Shown here in pieces: positions 55,493 to 64,000 of a stretch of 64,000 bases of DNA (its first letter is position 1; the number at the start of each line of letters is the position of its first letter). The notes beneath the pieces were generated by a model. The model was not told the origin of the DNA and ran no database searches. It worked only from the letters and a program-made list of their open reading frames with translations. A program made the position numbers and the translations under genes. The stretch comes from Megamerina dolium (Eukaryota > Arthropoda > Insecta > Diptera > Megamerinidae), in NCBI GenBank assembly GCA_963854835.1, contig OY978530.1:10517872-10581871 (forward strand), written 5' to 3'.

Positions 55493-55948
55493 TTATACTT
55501 GTTGTGATACCAAGTAATACCAACTGCGCTCGTTGGTATCACTATTGTTCTTCTGATTTTCCTCATCTACTGACTCAATCAAATTCTCGTCGTCGATGTT
55601 TAAGTGATCATGAACATACTTCATATGCTCCTGAATATTTTCATCAATATATTTTTCAATAGTTTCAAAGTGTTCATATATTTTACCCAAATCCTTTTCA
55701 TATATTTAAAACGGTCGTTCAACGATGATATCAAAGAGCTTTTTAAAATAATTTAAACGATCATTCAACAGAGATACAACAAAAGCTTTGGTTGAAATAT
55801 CGTTATCATTTTCCCTTACATTTGTAATGAGTTTATATTTCAAATTTATATTTTTATCAGCATCTAGCATAAAACCGTTATCAGCTATAGCCTTCTTTTC
55901 AACATTAAGTCTTCTCTTTGAATAGCGTCCAAATTTATCAACACTCAT
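55493..55948 (-). pseudogene. Polinton-associated protein of unknown role
   Basis: Starts MSVDKFGRYSKRR at 55,948, then GFMLDADKNINLKYKLITNV and STKAFVVSLLND, to a stop at 55,706; a second frame with acidic residues follows to 55,493. The MSVDKFGR start and the 'G-F-x-L-x-x-D-x-x-I-x-x-K-x-L-x-N-V' pattern recur in insect Polinton proteins as I remember them. Its ATG lies two bases after the preceding stop, as in compact Polinton gene order. Confidence 0.5.
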
Positions 55949-55959
55949 TCTTATTCAAT

Positions 55960-56160
55960 ATTGGCTTCTTTCAACTCTTCGATAATTGATAAAATTTCAT
56001 TATTGTGATTATTGTGTCCACCTTATTGTGATGAAATTAAAAGTGGTAAACGATTAACAGTTTCATCGGGATCATCCCAATAAATACAATTGATTTTATT
56101 ACTATTTAGGGTCATTAAGCCTTTACCTCTACGTGGAGATGATATCGAATCAGATTTCTC
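55960..56160 (-). pseudogene. Polinton-associated protein, C-terminal piece
   Basis: Minus strand: INCIYWDDPDETVNRLPLL, one in-frame stop, then HNNHNNEILSIIEELKEANI. The YWDDP-x-E-x-V-x-R-L-x-L-L and NEI-SIIEELREA blocks are characteristic of a conserved Polinton-encoded protein of unknown function. Confidence 0.6.
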
Positions 56161-56187
56161 TCTATAACTAACTAAATAGCTTTTTGA

Positions 56188-56397
56188 TTATATGCTTGTA
56201 TTTATACACTCTAGTTCCTTTGAATTAAAATTTCGTTTGTGAGCATTCGTTGGGGTTAAGATATCCTTGTAAATCTCTAATTCAGACTCCATATATTTTG
56301 TTGGATGTTGAAGGAATAAACATAAACAGTCAAACAACTTCGTTGTTAGTCGCCAAGTCTTACCACCAATATTTATTTGATAATTTTTTAACTCCAA
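56188..56397 (-). pseudogene. Polinton-associated protein, middle piece
   Basis: KTWRLTTKLFDCLCLFLQHP and YMESELEIYKDILTPTNAHK, the latter like the 'YT..DL..YK.IL..TNAHkR' motif of the same Polinton protein. Lies just upstream of the YWDDP piece in the same orientation, so the two are one broken gene. Confidence 0.6.
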
Positions 56398-56486
56398 GGT
56401 TGATTCAGCAAATTTCCAGTTTCCTTTTGGATCCTTATGAGGGTCCTACAACTTATTCAATTTTGATTTAAAATTGTTAACTCTGA

Positions 56487-56774
56487 TTACAATGTTGACA
56501 GATCGCTATGTACAGTATCATATTGATCGCTACTCGTTTCATTGTTAACATAATCATCATCAAAAGTATAGCTTGTAGGAGTTTTATCTTCATCCTTCAT
56601 AGTTACTTCACTTCTTTTGGTCCTCGAAACTAGTTCTTTTAATTGTTTTGCTATAGATGAAAAAGTTTTCTCCAGATTATTCAGAGTATGTAATTCTCCT
56701 AATTTTAACGAAGTGAATTTTCGTTTGAGATCATTTCTGCTCCGTATAATATCTATCTTCAATATTTCATTCAT
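56487..56774 (-). pseudogene. Polinton-associated protein, N-terminal piece
   Basis: Opens MNEILKIDIIRSRNDLKRKF with a helical, lysine-rich start and a charged serine-rich end. The order 56,774 to 55,960 (N, middle, C) indicates one gene of roughly 270 codons split by frameshifts at about 56,480 and 56,185. Confidence 0.55.
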
Positions 56775-56796
56775 GTGTTATGATCGGGTTAAAGCA

Positions 56797-56875
56797 GATC
56801 AGATCAGGTCTGTTAGTATCAGATTAGCTTAATTATTATCAGATCAGGTCTGGTAGTGTTAGATCAGGTCTGGTC
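56797..56875. repeat. Short repeats of AGATCAGGTCTG
   Basis: The near-palindromic AGATCAGGTCTG occurs three times at about 56,799, 56,840 and 56,861, just upstream of the Polinton gene start; could be its promoter or terminal region. Confidence 0.6.
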
Positions 56876-57085
56876 AATTCATTCTGAAGTAATGTACTAA
56901 AGTTGATTGTCAAATAGTTGAACTTTTTTAGATGAATAAAAACGTTAAAGCCTCTTCGGTAACTACCACCATTAACAAATTCATGAATTTCCATACATGA
57001 TTCATATTGAATCTATCTTGTTTAAACATAATAATCATGTTAGCATTATCACGTAATAAATGTTTGGGTATTCTTCTATATGCGT

Positions 57086-57415
57086 GGTTGCCGTAGCTCG
57101 GTGATTAGTGTGTTGGCCTTCTGATCTGTAGGTCACGGGTTTAATCCCCGGCTGAAGCATAAGAAATTTGATATTGAAAAGATTTTTCTTTCGAACGGTA
57201 CCTACCTGTCAGCAAGCAATTGGCAATTCTTCCTTCTAAAACAACTCTGTGATAAAGTACAGAAAAAGTGATGCCGCAAAAGTTCTGTCGTTCGGAACTG
57301 GCTAAAATAAGTAGGTCCTTTCTAATACTGTCCAAAATTTAACACGCACAACAGAAATGGAAGAGAAGCTCGGCCAAAAAGCCCTTCGGGGCTTATAAGT
57401 GCCACCTATTTATTT
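57086..57415 (+). mobile_element. tRNA-derived SINE
   Basis: Head GTTGCCGTAGCTCGGTGATTAG and GGGTTTAATCCCC (B box slightly altered), body as in the other copies but with an internal gap of about 25 bp after GGCAATTCTTCC, end GTGCCACCTATTTATTTATT. Confidence 0.9.
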
Positions 57416-58059
57416 ATTAAAAAGTGTCTACTCCTTCCATATTCCCAAAATTGCAATGCAATGTATGGAAATGAAATGAAATGGAATGCAGTAATCCTTT
57501 CTTGCTTAAAGTATTACTGCACTTTATTTTTGGCATTTTTGATAATACTTAAAAAATCCTATGCACTATAACTTTGAAACACATGAAAACTCGCGTCTTA
57601 TTTCACTTAAGCTATTGATATATAAACTGGCTTTAAGAGTTGGAACAAAACAATGCTTTCCCTCTGTTAAAAGAAATTTGTATGCTAAAATTTGTTTCTT
57701 TGTTGAATAGTCTAGCGCATGTTCTTGATTGTTCGAAGAAATTGATTAAAATAGGCTTAAATATATCTTTTTTAAATTCCTCCACATGTTACTAGCCGAC
57801 GGTATCAATTTTATAATTTTTTTTTTTTTCATTTTAGGTTATCTATAAATGATCGTAACGGCTGAAGCCTTTGAGACTCCATCTCGGAAATATCATATTT
57901 AAAAGGTAATTTTTCAATATTTTTAGTGATTATAGTTTAGTCTGGTGGTGTTTTCGCAAGGTAACGTGTCTAACTGCCTCAACCGGGTGGGGCTAGCGCA
58001 ATCCTTGTTGAACTCATCGCAAGTCAACTCACTGGCTGTCATGTAGTTTGATCTGAGCG
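57416..58059. other. AT-rich stretch without a gene
   Basis: No motif; the last part may already belong to the 5' leader of the LINE. Confidence 0.45.
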
Positions 58060-60578
58060 CTATGTGATGATACCTTTATTTGTTAATGAGGGGTAGTCAT
58101 ATAGCTTGCTCTGCTTACTATGTGATGGCGCTTTCATTATTATTAATGGGGGCCCTCCATGTGGCGACCACCGGGCAACATCTTCCTGGCACCCGCTGGG
58201 AGGCGGCTGAAGTGAGTGGCGAAAATCTCCTCGGTTAGAGGTTGTGCGTTGGGTTTGGGACCTGCCACATAAAAAAACCCCCCCAATGAAAAAAACAAAT
58301 ATGCCTCGGATAAGGACTACCGCTTTTGTTGATGACTCCACAAACAAAAAAGGACAACGATTTACGGATATGCACCTGGAATGTCCGATCCCTTTATAGG
58401 GAGGGTGCCTCTATCCAGCTGGTTGATGTCCTCGAAAAATACAGAGCTGACATCACCGCTCTCCAGGAAATGCGATGGACAGGACAGGGCTGCTCCAAAA
58501 GAGCGTCCTCTGACATCTACTACAGTTGCCATGCTGAAAGACACGAATTAGGATGTGGATTTTTGGTCAGCAAGAGTACGACATCTTGTCTCACAGTTCA
58601 CGCCTGTGAACGAACGGCTGGCCACAATCCGCATCAAGGCAAAATTTTTCAACATCAGCCTTATATGTGCCCACGCTCCGACGGATGAGAAGGACAATGT
58701 GACCAAGGAGAGCTTCTTTCAGCGCCTCGAAGAAGCTTACGACCGCTGCCCCCGCCACGATATCAAAATCGTGCTTGGCGACTTTAATGCCAGGGTGGGC
58801 AAGGAAGGTACCTTTGGTCCAACTGTCGGAAAATTCAGCCTCCACCAGAACACCTCCGATAACGGAATGAGGCTGATCGACTTCGCCGCAGCACGAAACA
58901 TGGTAATTGGTGGTACCAGATTCCAGCATCTCGACATCCACAAAGCGACATGGCTGTCTCCAGATCAACGTACAAGAAACCAAATTGATCATGTGGTGAT
59001 TGACGGAAGGCATGCTTCCAGTGTGATGGACGTGAAATCGATCCGTGGTGCCAACATCGACTCGGATCACTATCTTGTTGCAGCTAAGGTGCGCACACGC
59101 CTATGTGTCGCAAATAACAAGAGAAGTCCCACACAGAGAAAGCTCGACGTCAGTAAGCTGCGATCACCAGAGACAGCAGATGCATTTTCCACTCGATTAT
59201 CGGATCTGCTTATGCAGAACACTCCCCCACTTGATGATACATGCGCACGGTGGACACATATATCCCACTCCATGACTACTGCTGCCGAGGAGGTAATCGG
59301 TTACTACCGGCCTCTGAGGAATGAGTGGTATGATCAGGAGTGTTGCGACGCTACTGCAGAGAAAGACGCCGCCTACAGAAAAACCCTGCGTGCAGGCGCA
59401 ACGCGAGCTGTTAAGGAGCGGTACAGAGACAAAAGGAGTGCAGAGAGACGTCTTTTCAGGCGCAAGAAGAGGGAGTTGGAAAGACGCGAGTGTGAGGAGA
59501 TAGAGATGTGTACCGACAAGAATGAGGCTCGAAAATTCTTTGAAAATATCAAGCGCCTGAGTGGAGGTTTAAATCCCGGAGCCTCTTCTTGTCGTGATGG
59601 AAATGGGAATCTGGTTACGGATGTCCAGAGTGTACTGAGCCTATGGAGGGAACACTTCTCCACGTTACTGAATGGCGATGCTACGAACAATTCCGCCAGT
59701 GGAGGAGTTTGCCCGATAACCCCAATTACAGATGATGGTGTTGATATTCCACCACCCGACTATGACGAGGTTGAAACGGCCATTTTAAGGCTGAAGAACA
59801 ACAAAGCTGCAGATGCTGATGGCCTGCCTGCCGAGTTGTTTAAGACCGGAGGCGATGAGCTGCTCACCCGCATGCACCAGCTCATAAGCAGAATATGGTC
59901 GGATGAAAGCATGCCTGATGATTGGAGGCTCAGTGTTCTCTGTCCTGTACATAAAAACGGAGACCCCACAATTTGCGCCAACTACTGTGGAATAAGTCTC
60001 CTGAGCATCGCATACAAGGTTCTATCGAGCGTACTGTGTGAAAGGTTGAAGCCTATGCTCAGCAACCTGATTGGACCTTATCAGTGTGGCTTCAGACCTG
60101 GTAAATCCACCATCGACCAGATTTTCACACCGCGCCAAATCCTGGAGAAGACCCAAGAAAAACAGATCGACACACACCACCTATTTGTTGATTATAAAGC
60201 CGCTTTCGACAGTCCGGTAAGGGATTACCTCTACGCAACAATGTCTGAGTTCGGTATTCCTGCAAAGCTCATTCGACTTTGTAGAATGACACTGCATAAC
60301 TCCCGTTGTGCAGTGAAAATTGGGAAGGACCTCTCCGCGCCGTTTAATATCGAACGGGGTTTCAGACAAGGTGATTCGTTATCGTGCGACTTCTTCAATC
60401 TTATTATGGAGAAAATAATACGAGCTGCTGATCTACGACATAATGGCACTATCTTCAACAAAAGTGTCATGCTGTTAGCTTATGCCGACGATATTGACAT
60501 AATCGGCATGAACACGCGAGCAGTCAGTGCAGCATTCTCAGAGTTGGAAAGAGAGTTGCGTCGGATGGGTCTCACGGT
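58060..60578 (+). mobile_element. RTE-like LINE, copy C, 3'-truncated by a hAT insertion
   Basis: From at least 58,118 (GCTTTCATTATTATTAATGG at 58,128) it is near-identical to copy B. Upstream sequence with a similar CTATGTGATG...CTTT motif (58,060-58,127) suggests that the full 5' end extends further than in copy B. It stops at 60,578 in GGTCTCACGGT, where the hAT terminus begins; the LINE 3' end is not found on the far side. Confidence 0.9.
58290..60578 (+). pseudogene. RTE-like LINE ORF, copy C: endonuclease and reverse transcriptase
   Basis: Frame 1 covers the leader region to 58,688 with TWNVRSL and LQEMRWTG; a 2-bp loss near 58,574 relative to copy B shifts to the second frame, which is open for about 670 codons. 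Endonuclease LGDFNARVG and SDHYLVAAK and reverse transcriptase VDYKAAFDS, RGFRQGDSLSC and the intact catalytic AYADDIDIIG (near 60,480) are present. The C-terminal 250 residues are lost to the hAT insertion. Key residues are better kept than in copy B. Confidence 0.92.
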
Positions 60579-61160
60579 CAGTGTTGCTAGGTTGTCGTCA
60601 GTAAAAAACGTCCAATTTAGTCTGAAAAAACGTCTTTTCCCCCCAAAAAATGTCATTTTAAAAATTTCGTTAATGTATGCATAAAAGCAAAATTTTAGTA
60701 GTTTTAAACAAAGAAATATTTTATTGTCAAGCTCGACAAGTCTCTGTCAAGAGAATAGAGGGATAAATATGCTTTAAGCGGTTACATTAAAAGATCACAT
60801 TAAGAATTCATAGACTTAACAATATTATATAGGTATTTATATAAAAGCAAAATTTTATTTAGTTTCAAACATAAGAAAATATTTTAAAAGGAGCTTAAAC
60901 CATCGCTTTTGAAGGTTTTAAAGGTTCATAGAGCTCTAGAACTCTCGACACCACGGCTTGTAGAGACAGCCATCTGGTTTGGCATGGGTGAAACAATCTC
61001 TTCGGCTTATATTCAAGAAGGCTTAAAATTTTCTGCAGTTTTTCACCTCTTTTCGGACTATTTGATATATAGTTGTAAATATCACGGACCATGGACTCAA
61101 CTGAAGATGGTAATGTTAAGCACGCATATGAAGAGCAAAGGGCAATAGAATGGCAGATAC
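60579..61160 (-). mobile_element. hAT transposon, second copy, truncated
   Basis: Begins with the terminal CAGTGTTGCTAGGTTGTC in the LINE and, in reverse complement, follows 32,060-32,640 closely. It ends at 61,160, where similarity to the first copy stops. The expected second terminus, target duplication and rest of the LINE are absent, so a deletion removed the far half. Confidence 0.92.
60895..61160 (-). pseudogene. hAT transposase, C-terminal piece
   Basis: MVRDIYNYISNSPKRGEKLQ and HPCQTRWLSLQAVVSRVLEL end with the stop after PSKAMV, the same place as in the copy at 32,334. No dimerisation domain. Confidence 0.88.
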
Positions 61161-61740
61161 GGAACTAAAGTTTGAAAATTAAGAAGTGGAGCATTTTAAG
61201 GCTGTGTGCGCCTACGTTTAAATTGCTACATAAATAGAAAACAATTCTAAATCACTTCAAAGTGTCGGTGATGCAGTGAATACGAACAATTTAGATTTAT
61301 TCAAGCATACTTTTAAACCTAAATTTAACTGTCAAATACATATATCTGAACAAGCGATGCTGTGAATGATTCTTGAAAAAGTTTTAATTAATTTTCATCA
61401 TAGCTACGTCACATAAAAAAAAATTTTCAGAAAGAAGTAAGTATAAATATATTTGATTTTTTCATTTATACAAATAGGTATATGTATATTATTTTGCAGG
61501 GTAGGAAGAGCAGACGGAATGTTTTATAGATGCCAGGATGGAGCTAGACAGGGAAAGTGATGGATGCTAGGACTGCTTGGGAGAAAATGATAATTTATTA
61601 TTAGTGTTATGGATACTCTACCATTGTTTATAGTTTAAAGGCAAATAGGTTCAAAAAGTGCAATAGACGAAGAATTAATTGAGGAATTAAAAAAAGTGGG
61701 GCAATGTGATTGAAAAATATAATGTGAGTATGCCAAAAGT
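61161..61740. other. Unassigned stretch
   Basis: Short frames only; no motif recognised. Confidence 0.45.
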
Positions 61741-61744
61741 TATT

Positions 61745-62065
61745 GGGGAATATGTATTATTTACATATTCTACGTTCTTGTTTTCAACGCTTCGAAGAAC
61801 CCCCAACAGGACGCGGGTTTGACAACATCAAAGACAACATCCAACGCAAAATTGCCAACGTTCCGGTCGAAATGTGTGCTAGAGTGGTGGAAAATTGGGT
61901 CCAAAGAATCGACCGCTGTAAACGGGCTCGTGGTGGTCATATGACCGAAATCGAATTTCATTCATAAAACGTAATGCTTGCAATATATCCACTCAATATC
62001 TCAAACATTGTGTTTTATTAATAGATAAAATTGTTATGTCCCTAAAGGAAAACCCTTTACATAAA
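61745..62065 (+). pseudogene. Rosa-like mariner transposase C-terminus with terminal repeat
   Basis: NIKDNIQRKIANVPVEMCAR with VVENWVQRIDRCKRARGGHM and a FHS end is the same domain as VVENYLKRIDACNNSRGGHL of the complete rosa copy, but from a different subfamily. A terminal-repeat-like GGAAAACCCTTTACAT lies at 62,047-62,062. The N-terminal three quarters are missing. Confidence 0.78.
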
Positions 62066-62285
62066 TTGGTGAATTATTTTTCTCATATTGAAGTTTTTTA
62101 TTTATAATATTTTTTTTTTATTATGTGGATTGATTGTGATATGAGATAATCGAACTGAAAACTGAACTATTAGTAATAAAGTGTTTGTTATATGATATTT
62201 CGTTAATTTGTTATTTATTTTTGAGTTATGAGGTTATGAATTTCTTTTTTTGTTTTTATTAAAATTTGAATAAATTTGAATTAAA
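62066..62285. other. AT-rich stretch
   Basis: No gene recognised. Confidence 0.5.
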
Positions 62286-62289
62286 AAAT

Positions 62290-62652
62290 TCTTCTTCAAA
62301 TTCATCGTTAAGGCATATATTATGCGCTATATAAGTTACTGCCATTTTTTAACAAAACGCGTGATTTTTAAACGCAATTTTTTGTCGAAAATACAACGTC
62401 AACGTACTTTCAATTTGCCAAAAGCTGATTCAATTATACTTCGGGCTTTATTGTGTGACTTATTGAACTTTCTGTTAGCCGGTTCTCTGGTTCACATGGT
62501 TCAGATGGTGTTAAAATAGTGATTCATATGCAGAACCAATATCACCTAGAAGATGGTAGCCTGCTTGTGGAAGCTATGATCTGTGTAAAATGTACTGTTC
62601 TTCAACATTCGTTCGTCGTGTACTGGTCCAGGATAACCGTAAATGATTGATT
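62290..62652 (-). pseudogene. PIF/Harbinger-type (HARBI1-like) transposase fragment
   Basis: Minus strand: GYPGPVHDERMLKNSTFY (near 62,635-62,585), then after a break NRKFNKSHNKARSIIESAFG with KLKVR, a stop, and further basic residues. The G-x-P/G-S-x-H-D-x-x-x-x and R-x-x-I-E-x-A-F-G-x-L-K motifs flank the second and third catalytic acids of DDE_Tnp_4 transposases. The reading is broken by stops and indels. Confidence 0.72.
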
Positions 62653-62825
62653 TATGTAAATAAATTTATGTCCATAAATTCTGTTAAAAAATGTCAAAAT
62701 TATTTACGTTAAGTTTGGGCATGAATTTAGCCCATGTGCAAAAATTTGAATCGAAGACCATGTTGCAAAAGCTTGATACGTTTAATACGGAATGGCAGTA
62801 TATTATATACATACATATGTATTAT

Positions 62826-62995
62826 ATTCTTCCGGCAGTAAGAATTTGCCATGGAAAAGCTTCTAAGAGAACTCTGTGATAAAGCTCAGAAAAAGTGATG
62901 TAGCAAGTGTCCTGCCGTTCAGAACTAGCTAAAATGTGTAGGTCCCTTCTAATACTGTCCAAAGTTTAACACGCACAACAGACCACATATATATT
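62826..62995 (+). mobile_element. tRNA-derived SINE, 5'-truncated
   Basis: Starts at TTCTTCCGGCAGTAAG; follows the SINE body to the ACACGCACAACAG block, then lacks about 45 bp before a CCACATATATATTTTTTTT end. Confidence 0.85.
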
Positions 62996-63002
62996 TTTTT
63001 TC

Positions 63003-64000
63003 TCCTTAAAACTCCTAATTGGAGCATAGGGCCTCCACAAGGCTTCTCCATCGCACACGGTTTTGGGCAGTTGATTTAGCGCTTTCCCATGTGATGCTGG
63101 CTGCAGCTAGCTCTCCTAATGTTGATCTTCTCCAGGTGTTTCTTGGTCGTCTGCGGCCTCTGCTCCTTTGCGGGTTCCACTCAAGCGACATTCGCGTGAT
63201 GCTATCTGGCTGCTTTCTTAGCGTGTGGCCAATCCAGCGCCACTTTCTACGCTTAATCTGTATCAGTATGGGCTCTTCGCTCGTCAGACGCCATAGTGCC
63301 TCGTTGGTAATAGTGTTAGGCCAGAAAATTCTACAAATGATCCTCAAACACTTGTTGACGAAAGCTTGCAGTCTCTGCGTGATAGAGTTCGAGATCAGCC
63401 ATATTTCACTTCCATACAGTAGTGTCGATTTCACACATGCGGAGAATATTCGCAATTTCGTGCGTCTGGATATTTGGGAATTTGCCCATACTGATTTTAG
63501 CCGGCCAAATGCTGTCTTGCTTTGCTTAGCCTGCAGTTAGCATCCTCCTCAGCTCCCCCGTTTGTTGTTATCGTGCAACCGAGGTAGCAGAAACTTTCGA
63601 CGAATTCTATCGCACAGCCGTCAATCATTATATGGCTTCTATTGGAATGATTGATTCTCATGGCTTTGGTCTTCGCAATATTTATCTCTAATCCGATGGT
63701 GTGTGCCAGAGCGACTAAACTGTTCGCCTTCGCTTGCATATCGGAGAATTTGTGCGAGAGGAGACAAATGTCATCGGCAAAGTCCAAGTCCTCAAGCTGC
63801 CGTGCGCGATTCCACACAATGCCAGTTCTCTTGTGCTGCGTGAGGCTGCTCATAACGTCATCCAGCACAATGGCGAAGAGAAGCGGGGAGAGAGGGCAGC
63901 CCGGCCGTACTCCAGTGCTGGTCGTGAATGAATCACTGATGTTACCATTGTGTAGAACCGCCAACTCAGAGTTCTCGTATAGTGCCATTATGAGGCGAAT
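63003..64000 (-). pseudogene. Second LINE family: reverse transcriptase, 3' part, continues past the window
   Basis: The minus strand reads VRPGCPLSPLLFAIVLDDVM, LEDLDFADDICLLSHKFSDM (catalytic FADD intact), ESFCYLGCTITTNGGAEED, then after a one-base frameshift near 63,510 FGRLKSVWANSQISRRTKLR, LLYGSEIWLI, CRIFWPNTITNEALWRLTSE and the end RVRWRSLVEALCSN, stop at 63,015. Untranslated tail is very short. Clade not assigned; distinct from the RTE-like copies A-C. The endonuclease half lies beyond position 64,000. Confidence 0.88.

Overview
The window looks like AT-rich, intron-poor insect DNA, most likely a fly. The pointers are a 58-bp GT-AG intron, BEL/Pao elements in several states of decay, RTE-type LINEs with (TAAG)n tails, and a DD41D ('rosa'-type) mariner. 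That mariner type was first described in the fruit fly Ceratitis rosa, so a tephritid is plausible but not proven. I recognise no host gene, rRNA or functional tRNA. The whole 64 kb reads as a nested transposable-element deposit of the kind found in pericentromeric or gene-poor DNA.

Layout. 0-3.5 kb: a hAT-like (DUF4371/ZMYM1-like) pseudogene split by a Tc1-like transposon. 3.9-7.5 kb: BEL/Pao remains on both strands and a second hAT-like remnant. 7.5-14.2 kb: a BEL/Pao element with partly preserved LTRs, interrupted by a 5'-truncated RTE-like LINE. 14.2-18.6 kb: mostly unrecognised DNA, an internally deleted mariner with good inverted repeats, and the 3' end of a second LINE type. 18.6-21.8 kb: a near full-length RTE-like LINE. 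22-26.4 kb: a decayed minus-strand Ty3/gypsy element next to a 95-bp minisatellite. 26.9-30.7 kb: a minus LINE fragment, TA microsatellites, a tRNA-derived SINE, BEL gag-protease remains, and the main 95-bp minisatellite array. 30.7-32.6 kb: a hAT element with a spliced transposase, interrupted by a SINE. 32.6-36.8 kb: two BEL fragments meeting head-on. 36.8-44.4 kb: a TA microsatellite split first by a rosa mariner and then by a young, nearly intact Ty3/gypsy element (LTRs differ at 2 of 289 bases by eye). 44.4-46.4 kb: minus-strand Copia. 46.9-52.5 kb: mariner fragments, a BEL remnant and a tiny LINE 3' end. 53.5-57.4 kb: SINEs, a LINE 3' fragment and minus-strand remains of a Maverick/Polinton element. 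58.1-61.2 kb: a third large RTE-like LINE copy broken by a second copy of the hAT element. 61.7-64 kb: mariner, PIF/Harbinger and SINE fragments, and a different LINE running off the right edge.

The genes do not form a pathway. They are independent mobile elements whose nesting gives a relative order of insertion. The best preserved, hence probably youngest, are the gypsy element at 38,279-44,329 and the RTE-like LINE family. The most unusual items are the spliced hAT transposase with a clean SINE insertion, two hAT copies sharing the same truncated transposase end, a 95-bp minisatellite at three places, and the Polinton remnant. All family names rest on motif recognition by eye; no database search was run.
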